Of a stretch of DNA of 64,000 nt, positions 42,593 through 51,088 are shown piece after piece (positions within the stretch are counted from its first letter, which is position 1; the number at the start of each line of letters is the position of its first letter). Under the pieces are notes generated by a model. That model had not been told where the DNA came from. It was given only the letters and a program-made list of their open reading frames with translations, and did not search any database. Source of the stretch: Heliomarina sp018223035 (GTDB lineage: Bacteria > Pseudomonadota > Alphaproteobacteria > Rhodobacterales > Rhodobacteraceae). The translations under genes were made by a program, and so were the position numbers. The stretch is taken from assembly GCA_018223035.1 (NCBI GenBank), contig JAAEZD010000006.1:180298-244297 (forward strand), in the 5' to 3' direction.

Positions 42593-43150
42593 ATGATGAA
42601 CGCTCCAATTTCTTCCTTCGATCCCTTCGCGCTGGTTGAGACCTCGGCGGCGCAGGTGCGTGTGGCGTCGCCCTGCGGGCGGCTTTCCCTGCGGGCCCGT
42701 GGCGATCTTGCACCGCTGAACGCGGCGCTTGGCCTGACCCTGCCCGAAAAGATCGGACAGCGGGCCTCGGCGGCCAATGTCGAGGCGATCTGCCTTGGGC
42801 CCGACGAATGGAAGCTGGAAACCGAAACCGGCGCCGTGGCGGGTATCGAGGAGGCCTGCGCCAAGGTCTATGCCGAGCTGCCGCATGCGCTCGTCGATGT
42901 TTCGGCACGTGAGGTCAGCTTTGTGATCGAAGGGGTCCGGGCGGCTGAACTGCTCACGCTGGGCTGTCCGCGCGACATTGCCACTCTCGAGGTTGGCACC
43001 GGTCGCCGGACCGTGTTCGACGGGGCCACGGTTCTGATCTGGCGTGACGGCGAGAACAGCTTTCGCATGGATGTCTGGAACAGCTTTGCGCCGCATCTTT
43101 TCGCGCTGCTGGATACAGGGTGCCGTGAACTGGCGGCCGAAGCCGCCTGA
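42593..43150 (+). CDS. soxG: Sarcosine oxidase subunit gamma
   Basis: The 185-residue subunit has the folate-transferase-like fold of SoxG (RAAELLTLGCPRDIATLEVGTGRRTVFDGATVLIWRDGENSFRMDVWNSFAPHLFALL). It completes soxBDAG, ten bases after soxA, with GGAGG before the start. Two adjacent ATG codons are possible. It converges on pqqE with only 7 bases between stops. Downstream glyA or purU genes, often part of sox operons, are absent. Confidence 0.94.
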   Translation: MMNAPISSFDPFALVETSAAQVRVASPCGRLSLRARGDLAPLNAALGLTLPEKIGQRASAANVEAICLGPDEWKLETETGAVAGIEEACAKVYAELPHALVDVSAREVSFVIEGVRAAELLTLGCPRDIATLEVGTGRRTVFDGATVLIWRDGENSFRMDVWNSFAPHLFALLDTGCRELAAEAA

Positions 43151-43157
43151 TCCGACC

Positions 43158-44267
43158 CTATTCCGCCGGTTCCGGGATTGGTTTTCCCGGTGCCGTGCGG
43201 TGCACCAGATCTTTCCGGTCGCTATGAGCATGGGCGTCGGCCTGTAGCTGCAGCGCCCCGTGATGTGGTGACTTGATGCAGACCGGATCGGTGGCCGCTG
43301 CATCCCCGACGATGGCCATCGCCTGACAGCGGCAGCCGCCGAAATCCTTCAGCTTGCGGTCGCAGCTTTGGCAGGGTTCCTGCATCCAGTCGGTGCCGCG
43401 ATAGGCGTTGAACGCCGATCCGTCATACCAGATGTCACCCAGGTGACGGTCACGCACATTGTCGAATTGAAGATGCGGGATCGTCTGCGCCGCGTGACAG
43501 GGAAGGACCTCTCCATCCGGGGTCACGTTCAGCCCGGTTGTGGCCCATCCGCCCATGCAGCGTTTGGGATAGTCCGAGTGGTAATCGGCGGGCACGTAGT
43601 CGATCACCAGCACGCCTTTCAGCCGTTTGCGGGCCTCGGTCACGATGGCATCGGTTTCCCGCGCCTGTTCCATTGTCGGCATCAGCGTGTCGCGGTTTTT
43701 CAGCGCCCAGCCGTGAAACTGCACAGTGGCGACCTCGATCCGGCGCGCACCCATTTCGACCGCGAGCTCGATCGAGCTGGGCAGCTGGTGCAGGTTGCGA
43801 CGGTGCATGACCGCGTTCAGCGTCAGGGGAAAGCCGATCTCCTTGATCCAGCCCGCCACCTGCATCTTGCGGTCAAACCCGCCACGGTAGCCGCCAATGT
43901 CGTCGGCCATCGCCGCATCGGTGCCCTGTAGCGAAAGCTGGATGTGATCCAGCCCGGCCTCGTCCAGCTCGTGCAGGCGGCGTTCGGTCAGACCAATGCC
44001 CGAGGTGATAAGGTTGGTGTAAAGCCCGGCTTCGCGCGCGGCCGCGATAAGCTCGGTCAGGTCGCGGCGGCTTGCCGGTTCGCCGCCCGAGAGATGAAGT
44101 TGCAGGACGCCGATCTCGGCCGCTTCACGAAAGACACGCTTCCACGTTTCGGTGTCCAGCTCGCTGTCGATCCGGGCCAGTTCAATCGGATTGGAACAGT
44201 AGGGGCAGGAGAGGGGGCAGCGATGGGTCAACTCTGCCAGCATGGCAATGGGGGGACGGGCGTTCAT
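43158..44267 (-). CDS. pqqE: PQQ biosynthesis radical SAM enzyme PqqE
   Basis: PqqE makes the Glu-Tyr carbon-carbon bond in the PqqA peptide. The 369-residue protein has the radical SAM motif Cys17-x3-Cys21-x2-Cys24 (RCPLSCPYC), LHLSGGEPASRRDL, and a C-terminal SPASM-type cluster region (VLPCHAAQT, QEPCQSCDRKLKDFGGCRCQA). The ATG at 44267 overlaps the pqqD stop; the longer upstream frame runs through pqqD in another frame. It is the last gene of pqqABCDE. Confidence 0.97.
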   Translation of the reverse strand: MNARPPIAMLAELTHRCPLSCPYCSNPIELARIDSELDTETWKRVFREAAEIGVLQLHLSGGEPASRRDLTELIAAAREAGLYTNLITSGIGLTERRLHELDEAGLDHIQLSLQGTDAAMADDIGGYRGGFDRKMQVAGWIKEIGFPLTLNAVMHRRNLHQLPSSIELAVEMGARRIEVATVQFHGWALKNRDTLMPTMEQARETDAIVTEARKRLKGVLVIDYVPADYHSDYPKRCMGGWATTGLNVTPDGEVLPCHAAQTIPHLQFDNVRDRHLGDIWYDGSAFNAYRGTDWMQEPCQSCDRKLKDFGGCRCQAMAIVGDAAATDPVCIKSPHHGALQLQADAHAHSDRKDLVHRTAPGKPIPEPAE

Positions 44268-44542
44268 CGGCGCAGCTCCAGAAAACGGCGGTCGAGCAGC
44301 GCGCCAAGAAAGCCGCCGGTATCCTTTGCGATTTCCTCGACGGGCGCGTTGTAGCGGCTGGCGAGATCCTCGGTGATCGTTCCGAATGATCTGATGCCGT
44401 CGAGTTCCGACAGGATCGCCTGACCGACCTGATCCAGTGTCACTGCGCGTTCCGGGGCCAGCAACACCCATTGGTCGCGCACATTGTCAAAATGCAGACG
44501 AACGCCACGCGGCAGAAAGGGTATGTCTTCTCTGTCAATCAT
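44264..44542 (-). CDS. pqqD: PqqA-binding chaperone PqqD
   Basis: The 92-residue protein has the PqqD fold signature (RGVRLHFDNVRDQWVLLAPERAVTLDQVGQAIL, then FGTITEDLASRYNAPVEEIAKDTGGFLGAL). PqqD holds PqqA and presents it to PqqE. The ATG at 44542 overlaps the pqqC stop by four bases, and its own stop overlaps the pqqE start, so pqqC, D and E are translationally coupled. Confidence 0.95.
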   Translation of the reverse strand: MIDREDIPFLPRGVRLHFDNVRDQWVLLAPERAVTLDQVGQAILSELDGIRSFGTITEDLASRYNAPVEEIAKDTGGFLGALLDRRFLELRR

Positions 44543-45297
44543 GAGGCCCGTGCCAGTGCCATGCCTTCGCCAGGCACCCATGCGCCCGGCGGTATCCGTC
44601 CCGGTTCAACATAGGCGCCGTAGAGCGCATCAAGTTGCGACCAGAGTACATCCGTCTTGAAGATCAGCGCCGCTGCGGCCTGATCCTGCTTTTCCGCCGT
44701 ATCCGCGTGATCCAGCACCCATGACAGGCCAAAGGCCACGTCCTGCGGCGCTTCCTTCAGGCGGTTGCGGAAGTAGCTGAGGCTGCTGTCATCGGCGAAA
44801 TCGTAGTTCTTCACAAGGCCTTCGATCCGGTCGGCATGGATCTTTGGCGCAAAGAGTTCCGTGAGTGAGGCCGCGACCGCTTCGAGCAGGGTCTTGTCGC
44901 GCACGAAACGCACATAGGCATCGACGGCAAATTTGGTGGCCGGCAGCACGCCCCTGGTCGAGGCGACGTAATCGGGGTCGAGCCCCACGGCGCTTGCCAG
45001 TCGCAACCAGCGGCGGATACCGCCTTCGTTTTCATCGGTCCCGTCGTGGTCTTCGATGCGCTTGCGCCAGATGCGGCGCAGGTCAGGGTCTTCGACGCGG
45101 GACATAAAAGCGGCATCCTTCATCGGGATCGAATGCTGGTAGTAATAGCGGTTGATGACCCAGGCGCGCACCTGATCGGGATTGCATTTCCCGCCGTGCA
45201 GCATGTCGTGAAACGGGTGCTTGTCGTGATACCGCTCGGCCCCGATCTGGCGAAGCCGGGCCTCAAAATCCTCACGTGAGGCGGGTGCCTGTGTCAT
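44539..45297 (-). CDS. pqqC: Pyrroloquinoline-quinone synthase PqqC
   Basis: The 252-residue protein matches PqqC, the cofactor-free oxidase that completes the PQQ ring system. Seen are the start YHDKHPFHDMLHGGKCNPDQVRAWVINRYYYQHSIPMKDAA, RIEDHDGTDENEGGIRRWLRLA and SLTELFAPKIHADRIEGL. Length is normal and all main blocks are present. The start at 45297 overlaps the pqqB stop. Confidence 0.97.
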   Translation of the reverse strand: MTQAPASREDFEARLRQIGAERYHDKHPFHDMLHGGKCNPDQVRAWVINRYYYQHSIPMKDAAFMSRVEDPDLRRIWRKRIEDHDGTDENEGGIRRWLRLASAVGLDPDYVASTRGVLPATKFAVDAYVRFVRDKTLLEAVAASLTELFAPKIHADRIEGLVKNYDFADDSSLSYFRNRLKEAPQDVAFGLSWVLDHADTAEKQDQAAAALIFKTDVLWSQLDALYGAYVEPGRIPPGAWVPGEGMALARAS

Positions 45298-46190
45298 GGC
45301 GTGATCTCCATTCCATCCTGACCAATGGTCCATCCGGCGGCTTCGGCCTTGGCGCGTTCCTCTGAATCGGGGCGCAGCACCGGGTTCGTGTTGTTCATAT
45401 GGACGAATATGCGTTTGCCGACGTTCAGCCCGTGAAAGGCGGCGATGCTGCCGTCGGGTCCGGACATGGACATATGGCCCATCCGCTTGCCGGTCTTTTG
45501 TCCCAGACCGGCGCGTACCATTTCATCATCTGCCCAGAGCGTTCCGTCAAACATCACCAGTGCCGCACCGTCAAGCCGTTGGCGCAGGTCGTCGTTCATG
45601 CGGGCGCAGCCCGGAATATAGAAGGCATCCTTTTCCCCGGCGCGGAGATGCACGCCAACCGTCTGTTCGCCCATCATATCGGTCTCGACCTCATCGCCTT
45701 CGAGATAGAGCGGGACCTTGCCGGGCACAGCAAACAGCTCGGCGGTCAGTCCCGGTGCGATTTCGACGGGCGTGTCGAGGCTAACGGTTTCCCGCCGGAC
45801 AACGGAGTCATTCAACGCGGAGAACACCGGGTTCTCTTCAAGCACGTCATGGATGCCCTTGGTGGCGAATATGCTGAAAGGTTGCATCTCGCGCAGCGTC
45901 AGCAATCCGGCGACGTGGTCGATGTCACCATTGGTCACCAGAACGGAATGCAGGGGGAGGTTCCGCAATCCCGTTGGGTGCAGATCGGGACAATCTGCGA
46001 ACTGCTGTCGGATATCAGGTGATGCGTTTAGAACAGCCCAGTCCTTACCATTGCCGGTAAAAGCGACCGAGGACTGCGTTTGCGAAGGGATCTTTCCAGC
46101 GCGAGCGAGATTGCAATTCTCGCACCCGCAATTCCATTGCGGCAGCCCCCCTCCGGCGGCCGCCCCAAGTATTCGCGCGCGGAATTCCAT
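45294..46190 (-). CDS. pqqB: PQQ biosynthesis protein PqqB
   Basis: The 298-residue metallo-beta-lactamase-fold protein has the PqqB pattern RILGAAAGGGLPQWNCGCENC near the start and VTNGDIDHVAGLLTLRE in place of a classic HxHxDH site. It is proposed to hydroxylate the PQQ precursor. A Cys pair at residues 21 and 23 to 26 (CGCENC) is typical. It lies 21 bases after pqqA and overlaps pqqC. Confidence 0.96.
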   Translation of the reverse strand: MEFRARILGAAAGGGLPQWNCGCENCNLARAGKIPSQTQSSVAFTGNGKDWAVLNASPDIRQQFADCPDLHPTGLRNLPLHSVLVTNGDIDHVAGLLTLREMQPFSIFATKGIHDVLEENPVFSALNDSVVRRETVSLDTPVEIAPGLTAELFAVPGKVPLYLEGDEVETDMMGEQTVGVHLRAGEKDAFYIPGCARMNDDLRQRLDGAALVMFDGTLWADDEMVRAGLGQKTGKRMGHMSMSGPDGSIAAFHGLNVGKRIFVHMNNTNPVLRPDSEERAKAEAAGWTIGQDGMEITP

Positions 46191-46211
46191 CAGGCCCTCC
46201 GCGCGGCAGTA

Positions 46212-46307
46212 TTAGAACAGTACGCCGTCGTCGTCCGCGTCGGGTCCGTACATGTTAATTTCCATACCGCATTCGATTTCGCGGATGATCGGTTTGTTCC
46301 AGGCCAT
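46212..46307 (-). CDS. pqqA: PQQ precursor peptide PqqA
   Basis: This 31-residue peptide gene is short but clear: it starts MAWNKPIIREIEC and contains the essential Glu16-x3-Tyr20 pair (EINMY) that becomes PQQ, ending in an acidic GPDADDDGVLF tail. GAGGAG lies 7-12 bases before the ATG. It is first in the pqq operon, 21 bases before pqqB, and 102 bases after a response-regulator gene in the same direction. Confidence 0.97.
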   Translation of the reverse strand: MAWNKPIIREIECGMEINMYGPDADDDGVLF

Positions 46308-46352
46308 TGTTCATCTCCTCCTGAGTGAAGTGACATGTGGGATGTCTTGCTC

Positions 46353-46382
46353 ATCATGTGGCTTGCTTGCCCGTTTCGTCAA
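46353..46382 (-). promoter_or_regulatory. Possible pqqA promoter
   Basis: On the leftward strand TTGACG (46382-46377) and CATGAT (46358-46353) are separated by 18 bases, about 45 bases before the pqqA start. A good -35 and a weak -10 are consistent with an activated sigma-70-type promoter. It would allow pqq expression independent of the regulator genes upstream. Confidence 0.35.
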
Positions 46383-46409
46383 AGGGAATGTTATAAGAAA
46401 AAATAAATG

Positions 46410-47114
46410 TTACTGTTGTTCAGTATGTTGTGAGATTTTTGGTGCCGTGCCATCGAGCATGAAGCCCTGATTCCGGATTGTCTTTATCTCGAATCCGAAC
46501 TCTTGCGCCGGGTCCAGCTTGCGACGCAGGTAGCCGACATATACATCGACCACGTTTTCCGAGCTTGCGCCCTGGCTGGCCCAGAGCTGGTCGAAAACCG
46601 TTTCGCGTGACAGGGGTTTGCCCGCGTGCCGCGATAGCAGCGCCAGAAGGTTGACTTCGCGTTCGGTGAGTTCGACGCGCCGGTGGTCGGATGCAAGGAT
46701 CCAGCTTGCCATGTCCAGCGTGGCGCGCGGTTTATCCGGGCGGGCGCGGCGTTGCTGGACCTTGAGGCGGGCGACGAGTTCGTCGAAAGAAAACGGTTTG
46801 ACCACGTAATCATCCGCCCCGGCTTCAAGCCCGCGGGCGCGGTCCTCAACTTCGGAAAGGGCGCTCAGCATCAGGATCGGGGTCTTGTGCCCCGCATTCC
46901 GGACGTTGCGCACAAGGTCGATACCGCTGTCCGAACCGATCATGACGTCGATGATCGCGGCGCTGATCGCCGTATCGGCAAAGCGTTCCAGCGCCGTATC
47001 CACACGGTTTTCGCTGACGCTGCGCAGGCCGTGGAGGGCAAGCCCCCTCGACAGGGCCGAGGTGATTTCAGGGTCGTCATCCACGATCAGGACTGGGTCT
47101 TCGATGCTGCTCAT
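46410..47114 (-). CDS. OmpR-family response regulator upstream of pqq
   Basis: The 234-residue regulator has a complete receiver (acidic residues 12-14, phospho-acceptor Asp56 in AIIDVMIGSDSG, Lys in VVKPFSFDEL) and a winged-helix domain (about 125-225: RRVELTEREVNLLALLSRHAGKPLSRETVFDQLWASQG ... IKTIRNQGFML). It is downstream of a sensor kinase gene by 9 bases and upstream of pqqA. I infer the pair adjusts PQQ or quinoprotein gene expression. Confidence 0.88.
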   Translation of the reverse strand: MSSIEDPVLIVDDDPEITSALSRGLALHGLRSVSENRVDTALERFADTAISAAIIDVMIGSDSGIDLVRNVRNAGHKTPILMLSALSEVEDRARGLEAGADDYVVKPFSFDELVARLKVQQRRARPDKPRATLDMASWILASDHRRVELTEREVNLLALLSRHAGKPLSRETVFDQLWASQGASSENVVDVYVGYLRRKLDPAQEFGFEIKTIRNQGFMLDGTAPKISQHTEQQ

Positions 47115-47123
47115 ACCGAAAGC

Positions 47124-48707
47124 CTAGCCTTGGGCCACGGGGAGGCATAGCGTGACTTTCGTACCGGGTGCCGTGCTTTTGCGGTCGGCCCTGGGCAGGG
47201 GGCTTTGCAGGTCGATCCGGCCGTTCTGCTGCTCGATCACCCATTTGGCAAAGGCCAGCCCGATTCCGAACCCTTCGCTGGCGGTATTACTGGAGCCCTG
47301 CCGGAACCGGTCAAAGATCCGGTCCTGATCCGCAGGGTCTATGCCGGGGCCCTGATCGATGACATTGATGCAGACCCGTTCGTCTTTTTGCGCCAGCGTC
47401 ATGGCGATTTCCCCGCCTTCCCTTGCATGGCGTATCGCGTTCTGGATCAGCCCGGCCACCACCTGTCGCACCCAGTTGCGATCCCCCTGTGCCATCGGAG
47501 TCGCTGCCCCGCTCAGGGTGATGGTCATCCCGGCGCTTTCGACCTGCGGGCGCATGTCTTCGAGCGCCTCGCTGACGGTTTCACCCAAATCGAAAGGCCC
47601 GGCGTTGAGTTGCAGCAGCCCCGTTTCGGACCGGGCCAGCCTCAGCAGGTCGTCGATCCGCCGGTTCAGCCGCAGCGCCCTTGTCCGGATCGTCTGAAAG
47701 GACTCTTTCGAGACATCGCTGCCCTTCAGTCCGATTTCGCTCTCCATCAGGATCACGCTGAGCGGGTTGCGAAGCTCGTGGCTGATATCGGCAAACAGGC
47801 GACGCCGGTTTTCATCGGTCCGGGCCAGTTCTTCGACGGCTTCGCGCAGCTCCTCGGTGCGTTCCTCGATCGTGTTGTTCAGCCGGGTCCATTCCGCCTC
47901 GACCTCATCCCTTCGGTCCGAGAGCGTTTTTGCCATGCGGTTGGTTTCGGCAAGGATGTGGCCGAGCTCATCGTCCTTTTCGGGCAAGGAGACCGAAAAA
48001 TCCGCTTGACGGATCTGCCGGGCGGCGTCGCGCAAAAGGTCCAGCCGTCGGAACAGGGGTCGGATCAGCACAAGGTAGAAGCCGATCAGCAACAGGATGG
48101 TGGCCACGGAGATGGCTAACGCCATCGGGATCAACTGTCGCCGCAGGTCGGTGATGCCGGCGATGATTTCACGCCGGTCACGGATCTCCTCGCTGATCAC
48201 CGAATTCAGCAGCGGATCGAACCCATGCGCGAAACTGTCGATATGCCCCTGCAACTGTTCCGGCCCGGCGGTCTCGTCCAAAAGCCCCTTTAGCGTGGTA
48301 TCGAAAAGCGCCTGCATCCGGGCCAGTCCGATGCTTTGCGTTGCGCGGCGTGACTGTGCGTCGAGCCCCGAGGGCGCCGCACCGCTTACCGCTGCTTCGT
48401 GGTCGCGCCGGAGAGACTCGAATGTGTCCGAGATGTTCACGGCGAGCCGGTCGAGCCTGTCTGCGCGCGCCTCTGGCGACAGGCCGGATTGTGCGGCCTC
48501 GGCCGCGACCACGATGAAACTGGTGACCTGCGTCGACAGCACCGAATAGCGCTCGACACGTTTTTCTGCCTGAACCGAGGCCTCGATGCGGCGCGAGACG
48601 ATTTCCATGCTGATGATGCTGAGCGCGGCGCCAAGCAATGCAACCAGCGCCACCAGCCCTGCCCCAAGGGCAAGTTTGGCCTTGAGTGAATTGAATTTCA
48701 GGGACAC
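47124..48707 (-). CDS. Membrane sensor histidine kinase
   Basis: The 527-residue kinase has two membrane helices (about 10-33 and 191-215) enclosing a ~157-residue helical periplasmic domain. A HAMP linker (about 215-268), a coiled coil, HisKA with His310 (FADISHELRNPLSV) and HATPase_c (N box QNAIRHA, DQGPGIDPAD, GFGIGLAFAKWVI) follow. All catalytic motifs are intact. It is paired with the response regulator gene that follows it. The signal is unknown; a periplasmic alcohol, quinoprotein status or metal are possible given the pqq neighbourhood. Confidence 0.9.
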   Translation of the reverse strand: MSLKFNSLKAKLALGAGLVALVALLGAALSIISMEIVSRRIEASVQAEKRVERYSVLSTQVTSFIVVAAEAAQSGLSPEARADRLDRLAVNISDTFESLRRDHEAAVSGAAPSGLDAQSRRATQSIGLARMQALFDTTLKGLLDETAGPEQLQGHIDSFAHGFDPLLNSVISEEIRDRREIIAGITDLRRQLIPMALAISVATILLLIGFYLVLIRPLFRRLDLLRDAARQIRQADFSVSLPEKDDELGHILAETNRMAKTLSDRRDEVEAEWTRLNNTIEERTEELREAVEELARTDENRRRLFADISHELRNPLSVILMESEIGLKGSDVSKESFQTIRTRALRLNRRIDDLLRLARSETGLLQLNAGPFDLGETVSEALEDMRPQVESAGMTITLSGAATPMAQGDRNWVRQVVAGLIQNAIRHAREGGEIAMTLAQKDERVCINVIDQGPGIDPADQDRIFDRFRQGSSNTASEGFGIGLAFAKWVIEQQNGRIDLQSPLPRADRKSTAPGTKVTLCLPVAQG

Positions 48708-48878
48708 GTGCGGCGGCCCGCCTGCAATGCGAGTGAAATCTGTGCAATCCCCCGGCTTTGGGCCTGTGATACGGGCTTTTGTGACTTAAATCGCAGATTG
48801 TGCGTTTTCGTGAGGGTTATATTTACCGCAGAGCTTTACATTGAGGACCGCTACTAATGGTTGTATTGACATGAGGCT

Positions 48879-49085
48879 ATGATGATTGAGTTGATTTTTG
48901 TTGCCTGCCTGAGCGCATCGCCCGCCGAGTGCGAAAGCAGAAGTATGCTTTATACTGATATTTCCCCGATGACTTGCCTCATGCGCGCCCAGCCGGAGCT
49001 CGCCAAATGGACCGAGGCGCATCCCAACTGGCAGATCGCCAACTGGAAATGCAAGTCGGTCAACCTGGCCGAGAAAGAAGCGTAG
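48879..49085 (+). CDS. Small conserved-looking protein with four Cys
   Basis: The 68-residue protein begins with a short hydrophobic stretch (ELIFVACLSASPA), so it may be exported. Cys lie at residues 10, 18, 33 and 58; the last three could form disulphides in the periplasm. It contains TCLMRAQPELAKWTEAHPNWQIANWKCK, whose end is rich in Trp. Similar small proteins are common in Rhodobacterales genomes, but I know no function. It is divergent from the kinase gene; moxR follows after 153 bases. Confidence 0.65.
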   Translation: MMIELIFVACLSASPAECESRSMLYTDISPMTCLMRAQPELAKWTEAHPNWQIANWKCKSVNLAEKEA

Positions 49086-49238
49086 CAGCTCTTTCTTACG
49101 TTCGCCTGACAGCCGCGCTGTCTTCGGTAAGGTTCAATTTCGATCCGGACTGAGACTTTGGGCTGTGTTTGCCTGACCTCGCTGAAGAGATAGCATCCCG
49201 CCTATAGTCGCCTGAGCGATCAGGGGGAGGAATGCGGC

Positions 49239-50186
49239 ATGGATGTTCAGGCAAAGACCCGCCTGTCAGGGCTCGACGATCATCTCGTCGCCGGTCTTGT
49301 CGGCCATGACGTTCTGATCGAACGTCTGCTGATCGGGATCCTGTCGGGCGGTCATCTTCTGATCGAGGGCGCGCCCGGTCTTGCCAAGACCCGCGCCGTA
49401 AAACGACTGGCCGAGGCGATCGAGGGTGGGTTTGCCCGGATCCAATGCACGCCGGATCTCATGCCCTCGGACCTGACCGGCACGCCGGTGTTTCGCCCCC
49501 AGACCGGCGATTTTGAGTTCGTTCCGGGACCGGTTTTCCACAACCTCGTTCTGGTCGACGAAATCAACCGCGCTCCGCCCAAGGTCCAGTCCGCGCTGCT
49601 TGAGGCGATGGCCGAAGGGCAGGTTACCAGCGGGAACGCGACCCATAGGCTGCCGGACCCGTTCCTTGTCGTCGCGACGCAGAACCCCATCGAACATGAT
49701 GGCACCTTTCCCCTGCCGGAGGCGCAGCTCGACCGGTTCCTGCTTCATGTCGTCCTGTCGTTGCCAGACGCGGAAACCGAACGGAAGATCCTTGATCTTG
49801 TCGAAGCCGAAAATCAGGCCCCTGTCGCGGCGCCGGTCAGGCTGCACCTCGACGATATGCGTGCGGCGCGGTCCGAGGCGATGGCCGTGCATCTTGCCTC
49901 GCCGCTTAGAGATTACATCGTGCGGCTGGTGACGGCGACGCGGCAGCCGCCATTTTCCGAGGATATCGACCACCCGGTGTCGCCGCGCGGGTCGCTGGCC
50001 CTTGCCGCCGCGGCCAAGGCGCGGGCCTATCTGAAGGGGCGGGACCATGCGTTGCCGGAGGATGTGCAGGCGGTGGCCGCGGATGCGCTGGCGCACAGGC
50101 TGGTGATGGCATGGCGGGCGGTGGCAGAGGGGAGGACGGCGCGGGCCTTGATAGCCGATGTGCTGAAAGCCGTCGAACCGCTGTGA
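49239..50186 (+). CDS. MoxR-family AAA+ ATPase (MxaR-like)
   Basis: The 315-residue AAA+ protein has a Walker A-like GAPGLAKTRAVKRLA, Walker B LVDEINRAPPKVQSALLEAM, sensor 1 ATQNPIEHDGTFPLPEAQLDRF and the C-terminal AAA lid. It matches MoxR/MxaR, a chaperone-like ATPase for maturation of methanol dehydrogenase in methylotrophs. It opens a seven-gene coupled operon with DUF58, DUF4381, two VWA, TPR and BatD-like genes. GGGGGAGG lies just upstream of the start. Confidence 0.93.
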   Translation: MDVQAKTRLSGLDDHLVAGLVGHDVLIERLLIGILSGGHLLIEGAPGLAKTRAVKRLAEAIEGGFARIQCTPDLMPSDLTGTPVFRPQTGDFEFVPGPVFHNLVLVDEINRAPPKVQSALLEAMAEGQVTSGNATHRLPDPFLVVATQNPIEHDGTFPLPEAQLDRFLLHVVLSLPDAETERKILDLVEAENQAPVAAPVRLHLDDMRAARSEAMAVHLASPLRDYIVRLVTATRQPPFSEDIDHPVSPRGSLALAAAAKARAYLKGRDHALPEDVQAVAADALAHRLVMAWRAVAEGRTARALIADVLKAVEPL

Positions 50187-51088
50187 ACCCGGCCCTGCAG
50201 GCGCCGGGAGTCTGGCTGGATGCCCGGTCGCTGATCGCGCTTCGCACCCATGTGCTGAACGGTGCAGAGACCGAGGCGCAGGCCGCCTTGCCGGGCGGGT
50301 TCGTCACCCGGCGGCGCGGACAGGGGCAGGAGGTCGCCGACGTGCGGCAATACGTGACCGGCGACGATATCCGGCATCTTGATCGCGGCAGCACCGCCCG
50401 CACCGGCGTGCTCCACGTGCGCTCGTTTCAGGAGGAGCGGGACCAGGTGACCTTTCTGGTTGCCGATTTCAGGCCTTCGATGCTCTGGGGGACGCGGCGC
50501 GCCTTTCGATCCGTTGCGGCGGCCGAGGCGCTGTCCCTGATCGGGTGGCGCGCCATCGAGGAAGGCGGCCGCGTCGGGCTGCTGGTGATCGGTCCGAAGA
50601 TGCCGGTCGTGACATCGATCCGGGGCAGGGTGAGGGGGATGCTTGCCGTGATCGGCGCCATGGCCCGCGCCCATGCAACGGTTCTGGAAGAGGCGCAAAG
50701 TGGGAGGCTCGACGACGCCGATCTTGACGGCGCGCTGGCCCGGGTGACGCGGCTTGCCCCGGCGGGGGCCGAGGTGGTGATTGCCTCGGGCTTCGACCGA
50801 CCGGGGGGCGATCTTTCGGACCGTCTGGGCCAGTTGGCGCGACGGCGTCATCCCCGGATGGTGATGGTTGGCGATGGCATCGACGCGCTGCCGCCGGGCA
50901 GCTATCCGATTCGGCTTGCCGACGGGTCGCACCGGCTGGGCCGTATCGATGAGGGGCTCGAAGATATCCCGCTGGAACCGCTCGCCGGGTTCCCTTTGCT
51001 GCGTTTCGACGCCGCCGCGCCTGTGGCGCAGATGGCGCGGGTGATCAACGGCGGTTTTCCGAGGCGGGAAGGCATGTCTCATGGCTGA
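50183..51088 (+). CDS. DUF58 protein (MxaS-like)
   Basis: The 301-residue protein has the DUF58 core (GQGQEVADVRQYVTGDDIRHLDRGSTARTGVLHVRSFQEERD), followed by a VWA-like fold (VTFLVADFRPSMLWGTRRAFRSVAAAEAL). DUF58 proteins accompany MoxR ATPases. The GTG start overlaps the moxR stop by four bases, so it is coupled; a longer frame from 50111 lies in the moxR gene in another frame. It corresponds to MxaS in methanol dehydrogenase clusters. Confidence 0.88.
   Translation: MNPALQAPGVWLDARSLIALRTHVLNGAETEAQAALPGGFVTRRRGQGQEVADVRQYVTGDDIRHLDRGSTARTGVLHVRSFQEERDQVTFLVADFRPSMLWGTRRAFRSVAAAEALSLIGWRAIEEGGRVGLLVIGPKMPVVTSIRGRVRGMLAVIGAMARAHATVLEEAQSGRLDDADLDGALARVTRLAPAGAEVVIASGFDRPGGDLSDRLGQLARRRHPRMVMVGDGIDALPPGSYPIRLADGSHRLGRIDEGLEDIPLEPLAGFPLLRFDAAAPVAQMARVINGGFPRREGMSHG

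Noticed and set aside
40534..42864. A 776-codon open frame antisense to soxA and soxG
   Set aside because: It lies entirely opposite intact sarcosine oxidase genes and has no family features; it is rich in Arg, Gly, Ala and His as expected from the complement of GC-rich codons.
43158..46307. Possible missing pqq gene (separate pqqF/pqqG protease)
   Set aside because: Many Alphaproteobacteria have pqqABCDE without a linked protease; absence here is normal and not a finding.
47205..48119. A 304-codon open frame opposite the sensor kinase gene
   Set aside because: The kinase has complete HisKA and HATPase motifs; the opposite frame shows only composition bias.
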